Positions 12,746-24,699 of a DNA stretch of 64,000 bases are shown here, piece by piece. This DNA comes from Bolinopsis microptera (Eukaryota > Ctenophora > Tentaculata > Lobata > Bolinopsidae): positions 2,395,096 to 2,459,095 of the forward strand of contig NC_087080.1 in assembly GCF_026151205.1 (NCBI RefSeq), written 5' to 3'. Position numbers and translations under genes: made by a program. The notes beneath the pieces were generated by a model. It saw nothing but the letters and a program-made list of their open reading frames with translations, was not told the origin of the DNA and did no database searches. How positions within the stretch are numbered: the first letter of the stretch is position 1; each line of letters opens with the position of its first letter.

Positions 12746-13316
12746 GTTATCTTACTATATATAAAGCGAGACGATAGTTTTCCGTGCCATTTTACTGACA
12801 CCACGGCATCAACTTTAACGCGAATTTCCGCAAAAACTATAAAAGATATACAACTGAAACTTTGTTGAATAAAAATTTGATACCCCAAGTGGTGTCAAAA
12901 ACGCGAATTAAATAGGTAATAATTATTTTAGCTCTTGAGTCTTGACACCATTTTAAGGTTATACGTGTTCCTGCTAGTCTCTACTATAATTCAGAAAATT
13001 CTTTTTGTCTGTACGTACACTGTACGACCGCCCACGTGCAAATCAAACGAGAAATATGAATTTAGGTAACAACCAAAAGGTTCCATAGCAACGGTGTTTT
13101 AATGCACACATGCACGTGCAAAGATTGTTTTAACGTCATTTTGATCGGTTTTGTGGTAATTACGTTGTGTTTAAAGTGTTTTATATTTAAATCGGCTGTA
13201 TCTTCGGTCGGGATGGATCTTTTTTGATGCGATTAAAACTTTCTTTCAAAGAATACTGTACTAGCTTCGTCCCTGTTACCACGGGCTTTCTAGTTTGTTA
13301 TAATACCTTCCGGGAA
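12746..13316. other. No gene recognised; upstream of the receptor exon
   Basis: AT-rich sequence with CACGTG-type motifs (near 13034 and 13113). The first exon and promoter of the receptor on the minus strand should lie here or beyond, but I could not identify a signal-peptide exon. Confidence 0.4.
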
Positions 13317-14085
13317 TTAGCGTGCTACCCGAGCCTTTGCGACAATCAGAGACTTTTTTATATTTAAGTAGCCAAATAATAATTGTGACTTCTGATTCTC
13401 CTTGAGTCCTGGAAATATTGACCTCTTATTTGGACAATAGCCGGACACTGTCCTAGAAAATGTGAGACAGTTTCCTCTCCGTCGCCGCACATGGGACAAG
13501 CACTGGTGCTTAAGATTTGCGGATGTTGTGAAGGTGTGTGTTCAAGCCACAATGACCTGTGCACTGCAATTCTGTAATTTTGTCTGTTGTTGCTGAGTGT
13601 AGTGTTGAGATTTTTTATGATGTTGATGTTTTTGTGGCCGAGTGTCAGTTAAGTGTGTCTGGGTCCATCAGCTAACCAGGTTTCCTGGTTAAGTCTAGAG
13701 ACTTTGTCGTCAATCAGGCGTTTGATGTAAGATTGTGGAATAGGGCAATTCAAAGTGGATTCACTGGTTGTACCAATTTTGGCAAGCTCATCTGCTTTTA
13801 CATTAGCCCACAATCCGATACATGTGCAGCTATCCATCGGATCTCTAGAGTGTTGTTCGATCCGAGTGCATTGAGGGTGTCATAACAGTCTCTAGTAGTT
13901 CTACTCCTCGTTGAGATCGAGAATATAGCTTGTATGGATGAGAGACTGTCAGACCATATGATGATGTGTGTGTTGTTGTAAGTTGAGAGATATTTGCAAG
14001 CTTCGATGATGGCAGTGAGCTCTGTTTGGTAAACAGTGCAGTGATCAGGTATCTTTCCGTTTTGTATGTGTATTTAGTTCAATCT
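13317..14085 (-). pseudogene. Non-LTR retrotransposon relic: RNase H domain and C-terminal zinc knuckle
   Basis: Broken minus-strand frames read in order through an RNase H core (TELTAIIEACKYLSTY, IIIWSDSLSSIQAIFSI), its degenerate end (NVKADELAKIGTTSES) and a C-terminal knuckle (CPMCGDGEETVSHFLGQC). This is the tail of a Jockey/I/R1-type non-LTR element. The first RNase H Asp box (YTDGS) is absent here, and the GHxGxxGNE part is damaged (frame changes near 13840). Related pieces lie near 39.3, 40.4 and 41.9 kb. Confidence 0.75.
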
Positions 14086-14935
14086 GTAAACCATTGACAT
14101 TAGGGCCCATTAAAACTAGCATCACTACAGGAATGTCAAAACAACTTTAACCAACTAGTAGCCAATATTGGTCTTATATTTGTGACAGTAGGATATCGTT
14201 CAAATATAACCTAAGCCAAATAAGGGCCACTTTAGACCCCTCCCCCGTTATTGCTGGTCCTTTACTGTCACCAGCATGACGTAAACCAACATTGAACAAA
14301 TTTTAATACTGGACCAATGTTGGTGACATTAAATTTGGCAACATTAATATGACGTAATACTAATTATGGACCATGTTGTTGCAAGTATTCATGTTCAGTA
14401 GATTATAACGTTCTGTATGTGTATTTAGTTCTATCTGTGAACCAGTAATATTAGGGCCCATTAAAACTAGCATCACTACAGGGTCTTCAAAACAACTTTA
14501 ACCAACTAGTAGCCAATATTGGTCTTATATTTGTGACAGTAGGATATCGTTCAAATATAACCTAAGCCAAATAAGGGCCACTTTAGACCCCTCCCCCGTT
14601 ATTGCTGGTCCTTTACTGTCACCAGCATGACGTAAACCAACATTGAACAAATTTTAATACTGGACCAATGTTGGTGACATTAATATGACGTAATACTAAT
14701 TATGGACCATGTTGTTGCAAGTATTCATGTTCAGTAGATTATAACGATGTGTATTTAGTTCTATCTGTGAACCAGTAATATTAGGGCCCATTAAAACTAG
14801 CATCACTACAGGGTCTTCAAAACAACTTTAACCAACTAGTAGCCAATATTGGTCTAATGTTGGTGACAGTAAGAGATCTAATTGTTGCAATTATTCATGT
14901 TAAAAGTATTCATGTTCAGTAGATTATAACGCTCA
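14061..14935. repeat. About 330-350 bp tandem repeats
   Basis: Units begin near 14063, 14414 and 14746 with TGTGTATTTAGTTC and share AGGGCCCATTAAAACTAGCA and AACCAACTAGTAGCCAATAT. The last is shortened. The same family recurs at 18660-19620, inside the introns of the secreted-repeat gene, so this stretch is probably duplicated intron sequence of that gene. Confidence 0.85.
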
Positions 14936-14946
14936 CAATCTCTAAC

Positions 14947-15027
14947 CTGATCCCGTAGAACTAGAAGGGCCAGAAGAGGTTAACTGCTGTTCACTTGGAG
15001 AACCGTGTTTTCTTCCAGCTGTACCAC
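14947..15027 (-). pseudogene. Extra copy of exon 4 of the secreted octapeptide-repeat gene
   Basis: 81 bp bounded by TTCGTTCCAG and a GTTAGA donor, nearly identical to the exon at 18878-18958. It encodes the same GGTAGRKHGSPSEQQL start and SSSTGS end in phase 1-1. It lies downstream of every terminal exon, so it is either a relic or usable only by readthrough splicing. Confidence 0.7.
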
Positions 15028-15042
15028 CTGGAACGAAATATT

Positions 15043-17137
15043 CTATTTAGGAGCCATATAATTGTGACTTCTGATTCGCGTTAATTTAAATGTCGATAAA
15101 TACGCCTTGATTACTGATTAATGTTGTCAGAAAATTTCATTCTTTCATTTTGTATGTATGTTTTAGTTCGATCTGTGAACCAGTGATATTAACATCACTA
15201 CAGGATTGTCAAAACAACTTTCACCAAATTATAGCCAATATTTGTCAAAAGTTGGTCACAGTAAGAGATCGTTCAAATATAACCTTCAGATGATGCAGAA
15301 TCTGATGAGGGTTTACCTGATGAGGCTTCAGTTGATGGAAAACAGCCGATACATGGTAATTCTGATGTTACTTCGGAGGAAATCGATTCTGTAGTTTCCT
15401 CTGTAGATGCAGGCTCTATGGGCTCACTTGGAGAACCGTATTTTATTCCAGCTGTACCACCTGGAACGTAATTTTCTATTTAGGAGCCATATAATTGTGA
15501 CTTCTGATTCGCGTTAATTTAAATGTCGATAAATACGCCTTGATTACTGATTAATGTTGTCAGAAAATTTCATTCTTTCATTTTGTATGTATGTTTTAGT
15601 TCGATCTGTGAACCAGTGATATTAACATCACTACAGGATTGTCAAAACAACTTTCACCAAATTATAGCCAATATTTGTCAAAAGTTGGTCACAGTAAGAG
15701 ATCGTTCAAATATAACCTTCAGATGATGCAGACTCTGATGAGGGTTTACCTGATGAGGCTTCAGTTGATGGAAAACAGCCGATACATGGTAATTCTGATG
15801 TTACTTCGGAGGAAATCGATTCTGTAGTTTCCTCTGTAGATGCAGGCTCTATGGGCTCACTTGGAGAACCGTATTTTATTCCAGCTGTACCACCTGGAAC
15901 GTAATTTTCTATTTAGGAGCCATATAATTGTGACTTCTGATTCGCGTTAATTTAAATGTCGATAAATACGCCTTGATTATTGATTAATGTTGTCAGAAAA
16001 TTTCATTCTTTCATTTTGTATGTATGTTTTAGTTCGATCTGTGAACCAGTGATATTAACATCACTACAGGATTGTCAAAACAACTTTCACCAAATTATAG
16101 CCAATATTTGTCAAAAGTTGGTCACAGTAAGAGATCGTTCAAATATAACCTTCAGATGATGCAGAATCTGATGAGGGTTTACCTGATGAGGCTTCAGTTG
16201 ATGGAAAACAGCCGATACATGGTAATTCTGATGTTACTTCGGAGGAAATCGATTCTGTAGGTTCCTCTGTAGATGCAGGCTCTATGGGCTCACTTGGAGA
16301 ACCGTATTTTATTCCAGCTGTACCACCTGGAACGTAATTTTCTATTTAGGAGCCATATAATTGTGACTTCTGATTCGCGTTAATTTAAATGTCGATAAAT
16401 ACGCCTTGATTACTGATTAATGTTGTCAGAAAATTTCATTCTTTCATTTTGTATGTATGTTTTAGTTCGATCTGTGAACCAGTGATATTAACATCACTAC
16501 AGGATTGTCAAAACAACTTTCACCAAATTATAGCCAATATTTGTCAAAAGTTGGTCACAGTAAGAGATCGTTCAAATATAACCTTCAGATGATGCAGACT
16601 CTGATGAGGGTTTACCTGATGAGGCTTCAGTTGATGGAAAACAGCCGATACATGGTAATTCTGATGTTACTTCGGAGGAAATCGATTCTGTAGTTTCCTC
16701 TGTAGATGCAGGCTCTATGGGCTCACTTGGAGAACCGTATTTTATTCCAGCTGTACCACCTGGAACGTAATTTTCTATTTAGGAGCCATATAATTGTGAC
16801 TTCTGATTCGCGTTAATTTAAATGTCGATAAATACGCCTTGATTACTGATTAATGTTGTCAGAAAATTTCATTCTTTCATTTTGTATGTATGTTTTAGTT
16901 CGATCTGTGAACCAGTGATATTAACATCACTACAGGATTGTCAAAACAACTTTCACCAAATTATAGCCAATATTTGTCAAAAGTTGGTCACAGTAAGAGA
17001 TCGTTCAAATATAACCTTCAGATGATGCAGAATCTGATGAGGGTTTACCTGATGAGGCTTCAGTTGATGAAAAACAGTTTCCGATACATGGTAATTCTGA
17101 TGTTACTTCGGAGGAAATCGATTCTGTAGTTTCCTCT
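15043..17137 (-). repeat. 433-bp tandem array carrying copies of the terminal exon
   Basis: Nearly five units at a constant 433-bp spacing. Each complete unit holds a minus-strand exon with acceptor TTACGTTCCAG, about 62 codons and TGA: 15273-15460, 15706-15893, 16139-16326 and 16572-16759. Each encodes GGTAGIKYGSPSEPIEPAST followed by a Ser/Glu/Thr-rich tail with LPCIGCF. Units differ by only a few bases, so the array is recent. The fifth unit is the one whose exon carries the 24-bp expansion. Confidence 0.93.
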
Positions 17138-20100
17138 GTGGATGCAGGCTTTATGGACTCTGTGGATGCAGGCTTTATGGACTCTGTGGATGCAGGCTCT
17201 ATGGGCTCTGTGGATGCAGGCTCTGTGGGCTCTGTGGATGCAGGCTCTATGGGCTCTGTGGATGCAGGCTCTATGGGCTCTGTGGATGCAGGCTTTATGG
17301 ACTCTGTGGATGCAGGCTCTATGGGCTTTGTGGATGCAGGCTCTATGGGCTCTGTGGATGCAGGCTCTATGGGCTCTGTGAATGCAGGCTCTATGGGCTC
17401 TGTGGATGCAGGCTCTATGGGCTCTGTGGATGCAGGCTCTATGGGCTCTGTGGATGCAGGCTCTATGGGCTCTGTGGATGCAGGCTCTATGGGCTCTGTG
17501 GATGCAGGCTCTATGGGCTCTGTGGATGCAGGCTTTATGGACTCTGTGGATGCAGGCTCTATGGGCTTTGTGGATGCAGGCTCTATGGGCTCTGTGGATG
17601 CAGGCTCTATGGGCTCTGTGGATGCAGGCTCTATGGGCTCTGTGGATGCAAGCTCTATGGGCTCTGTGGATGCAGGCTCTATGGGCTCTGTGGATGCAGG
17701 CTCTATGGGCTCTGTGAATGCAGGCTCTATGGGCTCTGTGGATGCAAGCTCTATGGGCTCTGTGGATGCAGGCTCTATGGGCTCTGTGGATGCAGGCTCT
17801 ATGGGCTCTGTGGATGCAGGCTCTATGGGCTCTGTGGATGCAGGCTCTATGGGCTTTGTGGATGCAGGCTCTATGGGCTCTGTGGATGCAGGCTCTATGG
17901 GCTCTGTGGATGCAGGCTCTATGGGCTCTGTGGATGCAGGCTCTATGGGCTCTGTGGATGCAGGCTCTATGGGCTCTGTGGATGCAGGCTCTATGGGCTC
18001 TGTGAATGCAGGCTCTATGGGCTCTGTGGATGCAGGCTCTATGGGCTCTGTGGATGCAGGCTCTATGGGCTTTGTGGATGCAGGCTCTATGGGCTCTGTG
18101 GATGCAGGCTCTATGGGCTCTGTGGATGCAGGCTCTATGGGCTCTGTGGATGCAGGCTCTATGGGCTCTGTGGATGCAGGCTCTATGGGCTTTGTGGATG
18201 CAGGCTCTATGGGCTCTGTGGATGCAGGCTCTATGGGCTCTGTGGATGCAGGCTCTATGGGCTCTGTGGATGCAGGCTCTATGGGCTTTGTGGATGCAGG
18301 CTCTATGGGCTCTGTGGATGCAGGCTCTATGGGCTCTGTGGATGCAGGCTCTATGGGCTCTGTGGATGCAGGCTCTATGGGCTCTGTGAATGCAGGCTCT
18401 ATGGGCTCTGTGAATGCAGGCTCTATGGGCTCTGTGGATGCAGGCTCTATGGGCTCTGTGGATGTACGCTCTGTGGATGCAAGCTCTGTTGGTGGTGAAG
18501 ATCTATCCGGATTAAAAACCAACCAGCCTTTTCTTCCAGTTGTACCACCTGGAACGAAATTTTCTATTTAGTAGCCATATAATTGTGACTTCTGATTCGC
18601 CTTAAGTTCAATTTCAATAAACACGCCTTGATGAGTGTAGCTAGAAAATTACATCTTTATTCCGTTTTGTACGTATGTTTTAGTTCGATATGTGAACCAG
18701 TGATATTAGGGCCCATTAAAACTGGCATCAATACAGGGTCATCAAAACAGCTTAAACCAACTAGTAGCCAATATTGGTCTAATGTTGGTGACAGTAAGAG
18801 ATCTAATTGTTGCAATTATTCATGTTGAAAGTATTCATGTTCAGTATAAGTAGATTATAACGCTCACAATTTCTAACCTGATCCCGTGGAACTAGAAGGG
18901 CCAGAAGAGGTTAACTGCTGTTCACTTGGAGAACCGTGTTTTCTTCCAGCTGTACCACCTGGAACGAAATATTCTATTTAGGAGCCATATAATTGCGACT
19001 TCTGATTCGCCTAGTAATTAAAATGTCAATAAATACGCCTTGATTACTGATTGGTGTTGTCAGAAAATTACACCTACTCATTTTGTATGTATGTTTTAGT
19101 TCGATCTGTGAACCAGTGATATGAGAACTAGCATCACTACATTGTTGTCAAAACAACCTTAACCAAATTGTAGCCACTATTTGTCAAAGTTGGTTACAGT
19201 AAGAGATCGTTCAAATATAACCTAAGCCAAATTAGGGCCACTTTAGAACCCTCCCCCTTTATTGCTGGTCCTTCACTGTCACCAGCATGACATAAACCAA
19301 CATTGAACAAATTTTAATATTGGACCAATGTTGGTGACATTAAATTTGGCAACATTAATATGACGTAATACTTATTATGGACCATGTTGTTGCCTAGTAT
19401 TCATGTTCAGTATATTATACCGTTCTGTATGAGTATTTAGTTTTATCTGTGAACCAGTGATATTAGGGCCCATTAAAACTAGCATCACTATAGGGTCTTC
19501 AAAACAACTTGAACCAACTTGCAGCCAATATTGGTCTAATTGGTGAAAGTAGGAGATCGTTCAAATATAACCTAAGCCAAATTAGGGCCAATGAAGACAA
19601 CTTTAAATAAAAGTGCAAATATAACTTTTAAGTCATATTTAAAAACAGATTCCGATTGGAAGTCTCAAATTTCTAACCTAGTACAAGTCCTTTGTTGGGA
19701 TCATAATCAGCCGACTTTCTAGCAACATCTTCATTTTCTGAAACATAAATTAGCATCAACTGAGTAGAAATAAAGATACCATAATATGCAGACTTTATTT
19801 TTTTTTGGCTGGCCTCGTGAGGTAAAATGAGGTTGACCCCCCCCCCCCCCCCCCCCCCCTTTATTATCTCACAATTCTTCAAAGCTTTTGTTAAAATTTA
19901 TAACCTGATCTTTCTTCTCTGTGAATGTCAATGTCATATTCAACTTCTTCTTTATCTTCTGATCTCCCTAGAAAATAATGATCTCACTTATTGGTAACTT
20001 TTATTTCATGGAGCGTTGGAACTTGGCACAAATAAAGATGCGCGCGGTTAAATTTTTGCACTCTTTAGCTGCTGTGGTGAAAACTATATAGGGATAGCCG

Positions 20101-20217
20101 TGTGCAAATTATTACGTTTAAAGTAAAATCAATTTATTATATTTCAAAAATCATACCTAGACCGGAGACACCCCGAACTACAGAGAAAAGTAGTACGATC
20201 AAAAGTTTAACACGCAT
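17005..20217 (-). CDS. Secreted octapeptide-repeat (mucin-like) protein
   Basis: Five minus-strand exons, every junction in phase 1: 20217-20157, 19967-19905, 19737-19678, 18958-18878, 18548-17005 (TGA). Exon 1 encodes a signal peptide (MRVKLLIVLLFSVVRGVSGL). Exons 2-3 are short and acidic (EDKEEVEYDIDIHREE; ENEDVARKSADYD). Exon 4 is Ser-rich. Exon 5 has GGTTGRKGWLVFNPDRSS, then about 55 copies of an octapeptide close to ASTEPIEP, then a Ser-rich tail with two Cys (LPCIGNCFSS). Thr/Ser/Pro/Glu periodicity suggests a heavily O-glycosylated or elastic extracellular protein; no family is recognised. The other strand of the array is also open, but only this strand has a signal peptide and phase-matched splice sites. 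Tandem terminal exons lie downstream. Splicing is inferred. Confidence 0.75.
17138..18470 (-). repeat. 24-bp coding minisatellite, about 55 units
   Basis: Plus-strand unit GATGCAGGCTCTATGGGCTC + TGTG; the minus strand encodes the octapeptide. Substitutions (F for S, K for E or T) recur in blocks, suggesting higher-order duplication. One such unit occurs once in each 433-bp repeat, the likely source. Confidence 0.95.
18660..19620. repeat. Intronic repeats related to 14061-14935
   Basis: Copies near 18660-18860, 19081-19420 and 19421-19600 contain CAGTGATATTAGGGCCCATT and the AACCAACTAGTAGCCAATAT-type block. They occupy introns of the secreted-repeat gene. Confidence 0.8.
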
Positions 20218-20382
20218 TCCTGTTCCACCTGATTTCTTGAGTCGTGATCTTTAGAATTAAACTAATCCAAATTGTATATTCAGTTAACGCAAACAGTCAT
20301 CAATTCCAATTAATCAGTGATGTGTGTATTGCAAAAAACAAAACGCGTCTTCATGAAAACTAAAAATTCTGAAGCAAAGATA

Positions 20383-20552
20383 AGGGATCGTTCACATATT
20401 ACGTAATCATTTTTTTGGAACATTTTTACCCCCCCCCCCCCTCCGTTATCATTTTTACACATAGCTATTGTGTCAAAATTACACTAGCATAATCATTCGG
20501 AAACCCCCCCCCCCCCCTCAGCTGATAACGTTATATGTGAACCATCCCTAAG
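20383..20552. mobile_element. MITE with GTTCACATAT terminal inverted repeats
   Basis: Left end TAAGGGATCGTTCACATATT and right end (complement) TTAGGGATGGTTCACATATA form terminal inverted repeats over about 25 bp. The interior has two C-runs. A second copy is at 41224-41396, and partial ends (TATGTGAACGATCCCTAA) lie near 48770 and 52975. Confidence 0.75.
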
Positions 20553-20838
20553 TAAGACGGTCGGGCAAACAAATAAAAGCTCGAATCATTTTGAGCATCG
20601 TTCATTTAAAATTCGGGTAATTTATATGAGTATATGATTATGAACGTAGAATAATTATGAGGTGACAAAATATGGTATTAGGTATTGCTTACGATCGTTT
20701 AAATGGCCGAATTATTAGGTTAGCAAACAGAAATTGCAGTCCAAATCATCATCACTGTCAACAGACGTATATAGCAGTTTACAAATTTATTGAAAGTAAA
20801 ATAAGTACTAGTGGTCGTTCTGAACTGAGTGAACACAC

Positions 20839-21104
20839 AACAAGATACAAGGGCAGGTCTCTCCCGAACGTTGGGATGGCCTGAGGTGCTTATCTCCTTT
20901 TCAGTAACCCTAAGCCACTCTGTGCCGAGGCACTATACTAGCTGTAGGGGGGTTAGTCCTACGAGCCAGAGAGTGTGTATCACCAGCCGAAGCTGTACCA
21001 AATCACAGCTTGGTAACTGGCCGACATGCATCCGACCGGATTTGAACCCGGGTCTTCTGCTTGGGAGGCGATCGAGTTACCACTACACCACCCGGCCGAC
21101 AAAA
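20839..21104 (-). mobile_element. tRNA-Gly-derived SINE
   Basis: The insertion interrupts one tandem block relative to its sisters (GTGAACACAC | CTCATTTAAA). On the minus strand the head (21100-21031) is tRNA-like: A box TGGTGTAGTGG, anticodon loop CTCCCAA (CCC, Gly), B box GGTTCAAATCC. A tRNA-unrelated body of about 190 bp ends near AAGATACAAGG. The target duplication is very short. Confidence 0.85.
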
Positions 21105-21922
21105 TCACCTCATTTAAATTCGTCACCCCAAAGTAAATAACCGCACTGGATTACTACCCCTGATCTAAACCTGGGTAACTGTAACGTCAGCGATTCTGAC
21201 TGCCAATTTTGTCACATGAACATCTAGGCAGACGGTCAGGCAAACAAATAAAAGCTCGAATCATTTTAAGCATCGTTCATTTAAAATTCGGGTAATTTAT
21301 ATATATTTACATATATGAGTATATGATTATGAACGTAGAATAATTATGATGTGACAAAATATGGTATTAGGTATTGCTTACGATCGCTTAAATGGCCGAA
21401 TTATTAGGTTAGCAAACAGAAATTGCAGTCCAAATCATCATCACTGTCAACAGACGTATATAGCAGTTTACAAATTTATTGAAAGGAAAATAAGTACTAG
21501 TGGTCGTTCTGAACTGAGCTTGAGTGAACACACCTCATTTAAATTCGTCACCCCAAAGTAAATAACCGCACTGGATTACTACCCCTGATCTAAACCTGGG
21601 TAACTGTAACATCAGCGATTCTGACTGCCAATTTTGTCACATGAACATCTAGGCAGTGCGTCATTGGTCTAAACACGTTACCAAACACCAAAATCAGCTG
21701 CTGAGTAGGCTGAGATATCTCAGGAAGAATCTCTTGATTTTTGGCTCGTCTAAATCTTGGTGATCATTGTTCATATCGCTATATTTCTGTCCAAATTTTC
21801 ACGTGAGTAGACCCAATTCTCCCAGTTAAGATTTAAATCCATTCCAACCCGGAGGTTTTTTCCAGAATAGTTATCTTATTCAACTTCCGCCCTATTTTTA
21901 GCCTTAATTTTCTTTATTTCAG

Positions 21923-22042
21923 CTGCTGTAACTATGAAGAGAATCCTACGAGTGGAACTCCCATAGAAACTGGTCCCATTTGCACCTTCAATCATCTTGA
22001 TTGGAGAGACGATATTCAGGCTAAGTTTGGTCGATGCTTCGG
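21923..22042 (+). CDS. Cysteine-rich exon, copy 1
   Basis: 120-bp exon between TTCTTTATTTCAG and GGTAAGT, phase 2 at both ends. Its residues begin CCNYEENPTSGTPIETGPIC and end QAKFGRCF, with four Cys. Being symmetric, any number of copies could be spliced in series. No exon with a start codon was found nearby; the family is not recognised. Confidence 0.55.
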
Positions 22043-23674
22043 GTAAGTTTTATGTTACCATAACTAAATATTCTAATTGTAAACTTATAATTCCAAAACC
22101 AATAATGTATGTATTGCAACGACAACAAAACACGCGTCTCCATGAAAACTAAAAAATTCATAAAAACTAAAAACACTGAAGACAGTCAGGCAAACAAATA
22201 AAAGCCCAGGTCATTTTGAAAATAGTTCATTTACACGATTATGAACGTAGAATAATTTATGAGGTGTCAATTGGTATTAGGTATTGCTTACGATCGTTAA
22301 AATGGATGAATTATTACGGTAGCAGTTACCCAGCAAACAGAAATTGCAGGCCAAATGATTATCACTATCATCAGGCGAATTTAGCAGTTTGCAAATTTAT
22401 TGACAGGAAAATAAGTACTAGTGGTCGTTCTGAACTGAGTGAACACACCTCATTTAAATTCGTCACCCAAAGTAAATAACCGCACTGGATTACTACCCCT
22501 GATCTAAACCTGGGTAACTGTAACGTCAGCGATTCTGACTGCCAATTTTGTCACATGAACATCTAGGCAGACGGTCAGGCAAACAAATTTAAAAGCTCGA
22601 ATCATTTTGAGCATCGTTCATTTAAAATTCGGGTAATTTATATATATTTACATATATGAGTATATGATTATGAACGTAGAATAATTATGAGGTGACAAAA
22701 TATGGTATTAGGTATTGCTTACGATCGTTTAAATGGCCGATTTATTAGGTTAGCAAACAGAAATTGCAGTCCAAATCATCATCACTGTCAACAGACGTAT
22801 ATAGCAGTTTACAAATTTATTGAAAGGAAAATAAGTACTAGTGGTCGTTCTGAACTGAGTGAACACACCTCATTTAAATTCGTCACCCAAAGTAAATAAC
22901 CGCACTGGATTACTACCCCTGATTTAAACCTGGGTAACTGTAACGTCAGCGATTCTGACTGCCAATTTTGTCACATGAACATCTAGGCAGACGGTCAGGC
23001 AAACAAATAAAAGCTCGAATCATTTTGAGCATCGTTCATTTAAAATTCGGGTAATTTATATATATTTACATATATGAGTATATGATTATGAACGTAGAAT
23101 AATTATGAGGTGACAAAATATGGTATTATGTATTGCTTACGATCGTTTAAATGGCCGATTTATTAGGTTAGCAAACAGAAATTGCAGTCCAAATCATCAT
23201 CACTGTCAACAGACGTATATAGCAGTTTACAAATTTATTGAAAGGAAAATAAGTACTAGTGGTCGTTCTGAACTGAGTGAACACACCTCATTTAAATTCG
23301 TCACCCAAAGTAAATAACCGCACTGGATTACTACCCCTGATCTAAACCTGGGTAACTGTAACGTCAGCGATTCTGACTGCCAATTTTGTCACATGAACAT
23401 CTAGGCAGTGTTTGATTGGTCTAAACACGTTACCAAACACCAAAATCAGTTGCTGAGTAGGCTGAGATATCTCAGGAAGAATCTCTTGATTTTTGGCTCG
23501 TCTAAATCTTGGTGATCATTGTTCATATCGCTATATTTCTGTCCAAATTTTCACGTGAGTAGACCCAATTCTCCCAGTTAAGATTTAAATCCATTCCAAC
23601 CAGGAGGTTTTTTCCAGAATAGTTATCTTATTCAACTTCCGCCCTATTTTTAGCCTTAATTTTCTTTATTTCAG

Positions 23675-23794
23675 CTGCTGCAACTATGAAGAGAATCCTA
23701 CGAGTGGAACTCCCATAGAAACTGGTCCCATTTGTACCTTCAATCATCTTGAGTGGAGAGACGATATTCAGGCTAAGTTTGGTCGATGCTTTGG
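23675..23794 (+). CDS. Cysteine-rich exon, copy 2
   Basis: Same length, splice sites and phase as the exon at 21923, with a few substitutions (Asn-His-Leu-Glu-Trp instead of Asn-His-Leu-Asp-Trp). The frame is intact. Confidence 0.55.
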
Positions 23795-24579
23795 GTAAGT
23801 TTTATGTTACCATAACTAAATATTCTAATTGTAAACTTTACAACGACAAGAAAACACGCGTCTCCATGAAAACTAAAAAATCCATAAAAACTAAAAACAC
23901 TGAAGACAGTCAGGCAAACAAATAAAAGCCCAAGTTATTTTGAAAATCGTTCATTTAAAATTTTGGTCATTTACACGATTATAAACGTAGAATAATTTAT
24001 GAGGTGTCAAATGGTATTAGGTATTGCTTACGATCGTTTAAATGGATGAATTATTACGGTAGCAGTTACCCAGCAAACAAAAATTGCAGGCCAAATCATT
24101 TTCACTATCTTCAGGCGAATTTAACAGTTTGCAAATTTATTGGCAGGAAAATAAGTTAAAGTACTAATGGTCGTTGTGAACTGAGTGAACACACCTCATT
24201 TAAATTCGTCACCCCAAAGTAAATACCCGCACTGGATTACCATGATCTAAACCTGGGTAACTGTAACGTCAGCGATTCTGACTGCCAATTTTGTCACATG
24301 AACATCTAGGCAGTGCGTCATTGGTCTAAACACGTTACCAAACACCAAAATCAGCTGCTGAGTAGGCTGAGATATTTCAGGAAGAATCTCTTGATTTTTG
24401 GCTCGTCTAAATCTTGGTGATCATTGTTCATATCGCTATATTTCTGTCCAAATTTTCACGTGAGTAGACCTAATTCTCCCAGTTAAGATTTAAATCCATT
24501 CCAACCAGGAGGTTTTTTCCAGAATAGTTATCTTATTCAACTTCCGCCCTATTTTTAGCCTTAATTTTCTTTATTTCAG

Positions 24580-24699
24580 CTGCTGTAACTATGAAGAGAA
24601 TCCTACGAGTGGAACTCCCATAGAAACTGGTCCCATTTGCACCTTCAATCATCTTGAGTGGAGAGACGACATTCAGGCTAAGTTTGGTCGATGCTTTGG
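24580..24699 (+). CDS. Cysteine-rich exon, copy 3
   Basis: 120 bp, same acceptor and GGTAAGT donor, frame intact and all four Cys kept. Confidence 0.55.

Noticed and set aside
17138-18571. Plus-strand ORF of DAGSMGSV repeats (477 codons)
   Set aside because: It is the complement of the octapeptide array. Only the minus strand links to phase-matched exons and a signal peptide.
19838-19859. Long C-run and other homopolymers as signals
   Set aside because: Simple homopolymer tracts, likely slippage- or assembly-prone; no function can be supported.
21031-21100. Functional tRNA-Gly gene
   Set aside because: A and B boxes fit, but acceptor-stem pairing is poor and the sequence continues into a SINE body; it is the head of a SINE.
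20672-23317. 65-codon ORFs repeated in tandem blocks
   Set aside because: Conserved only as part of recent DNA duplication; no splice sites or start context were found, though a coding role cannot be excluded.
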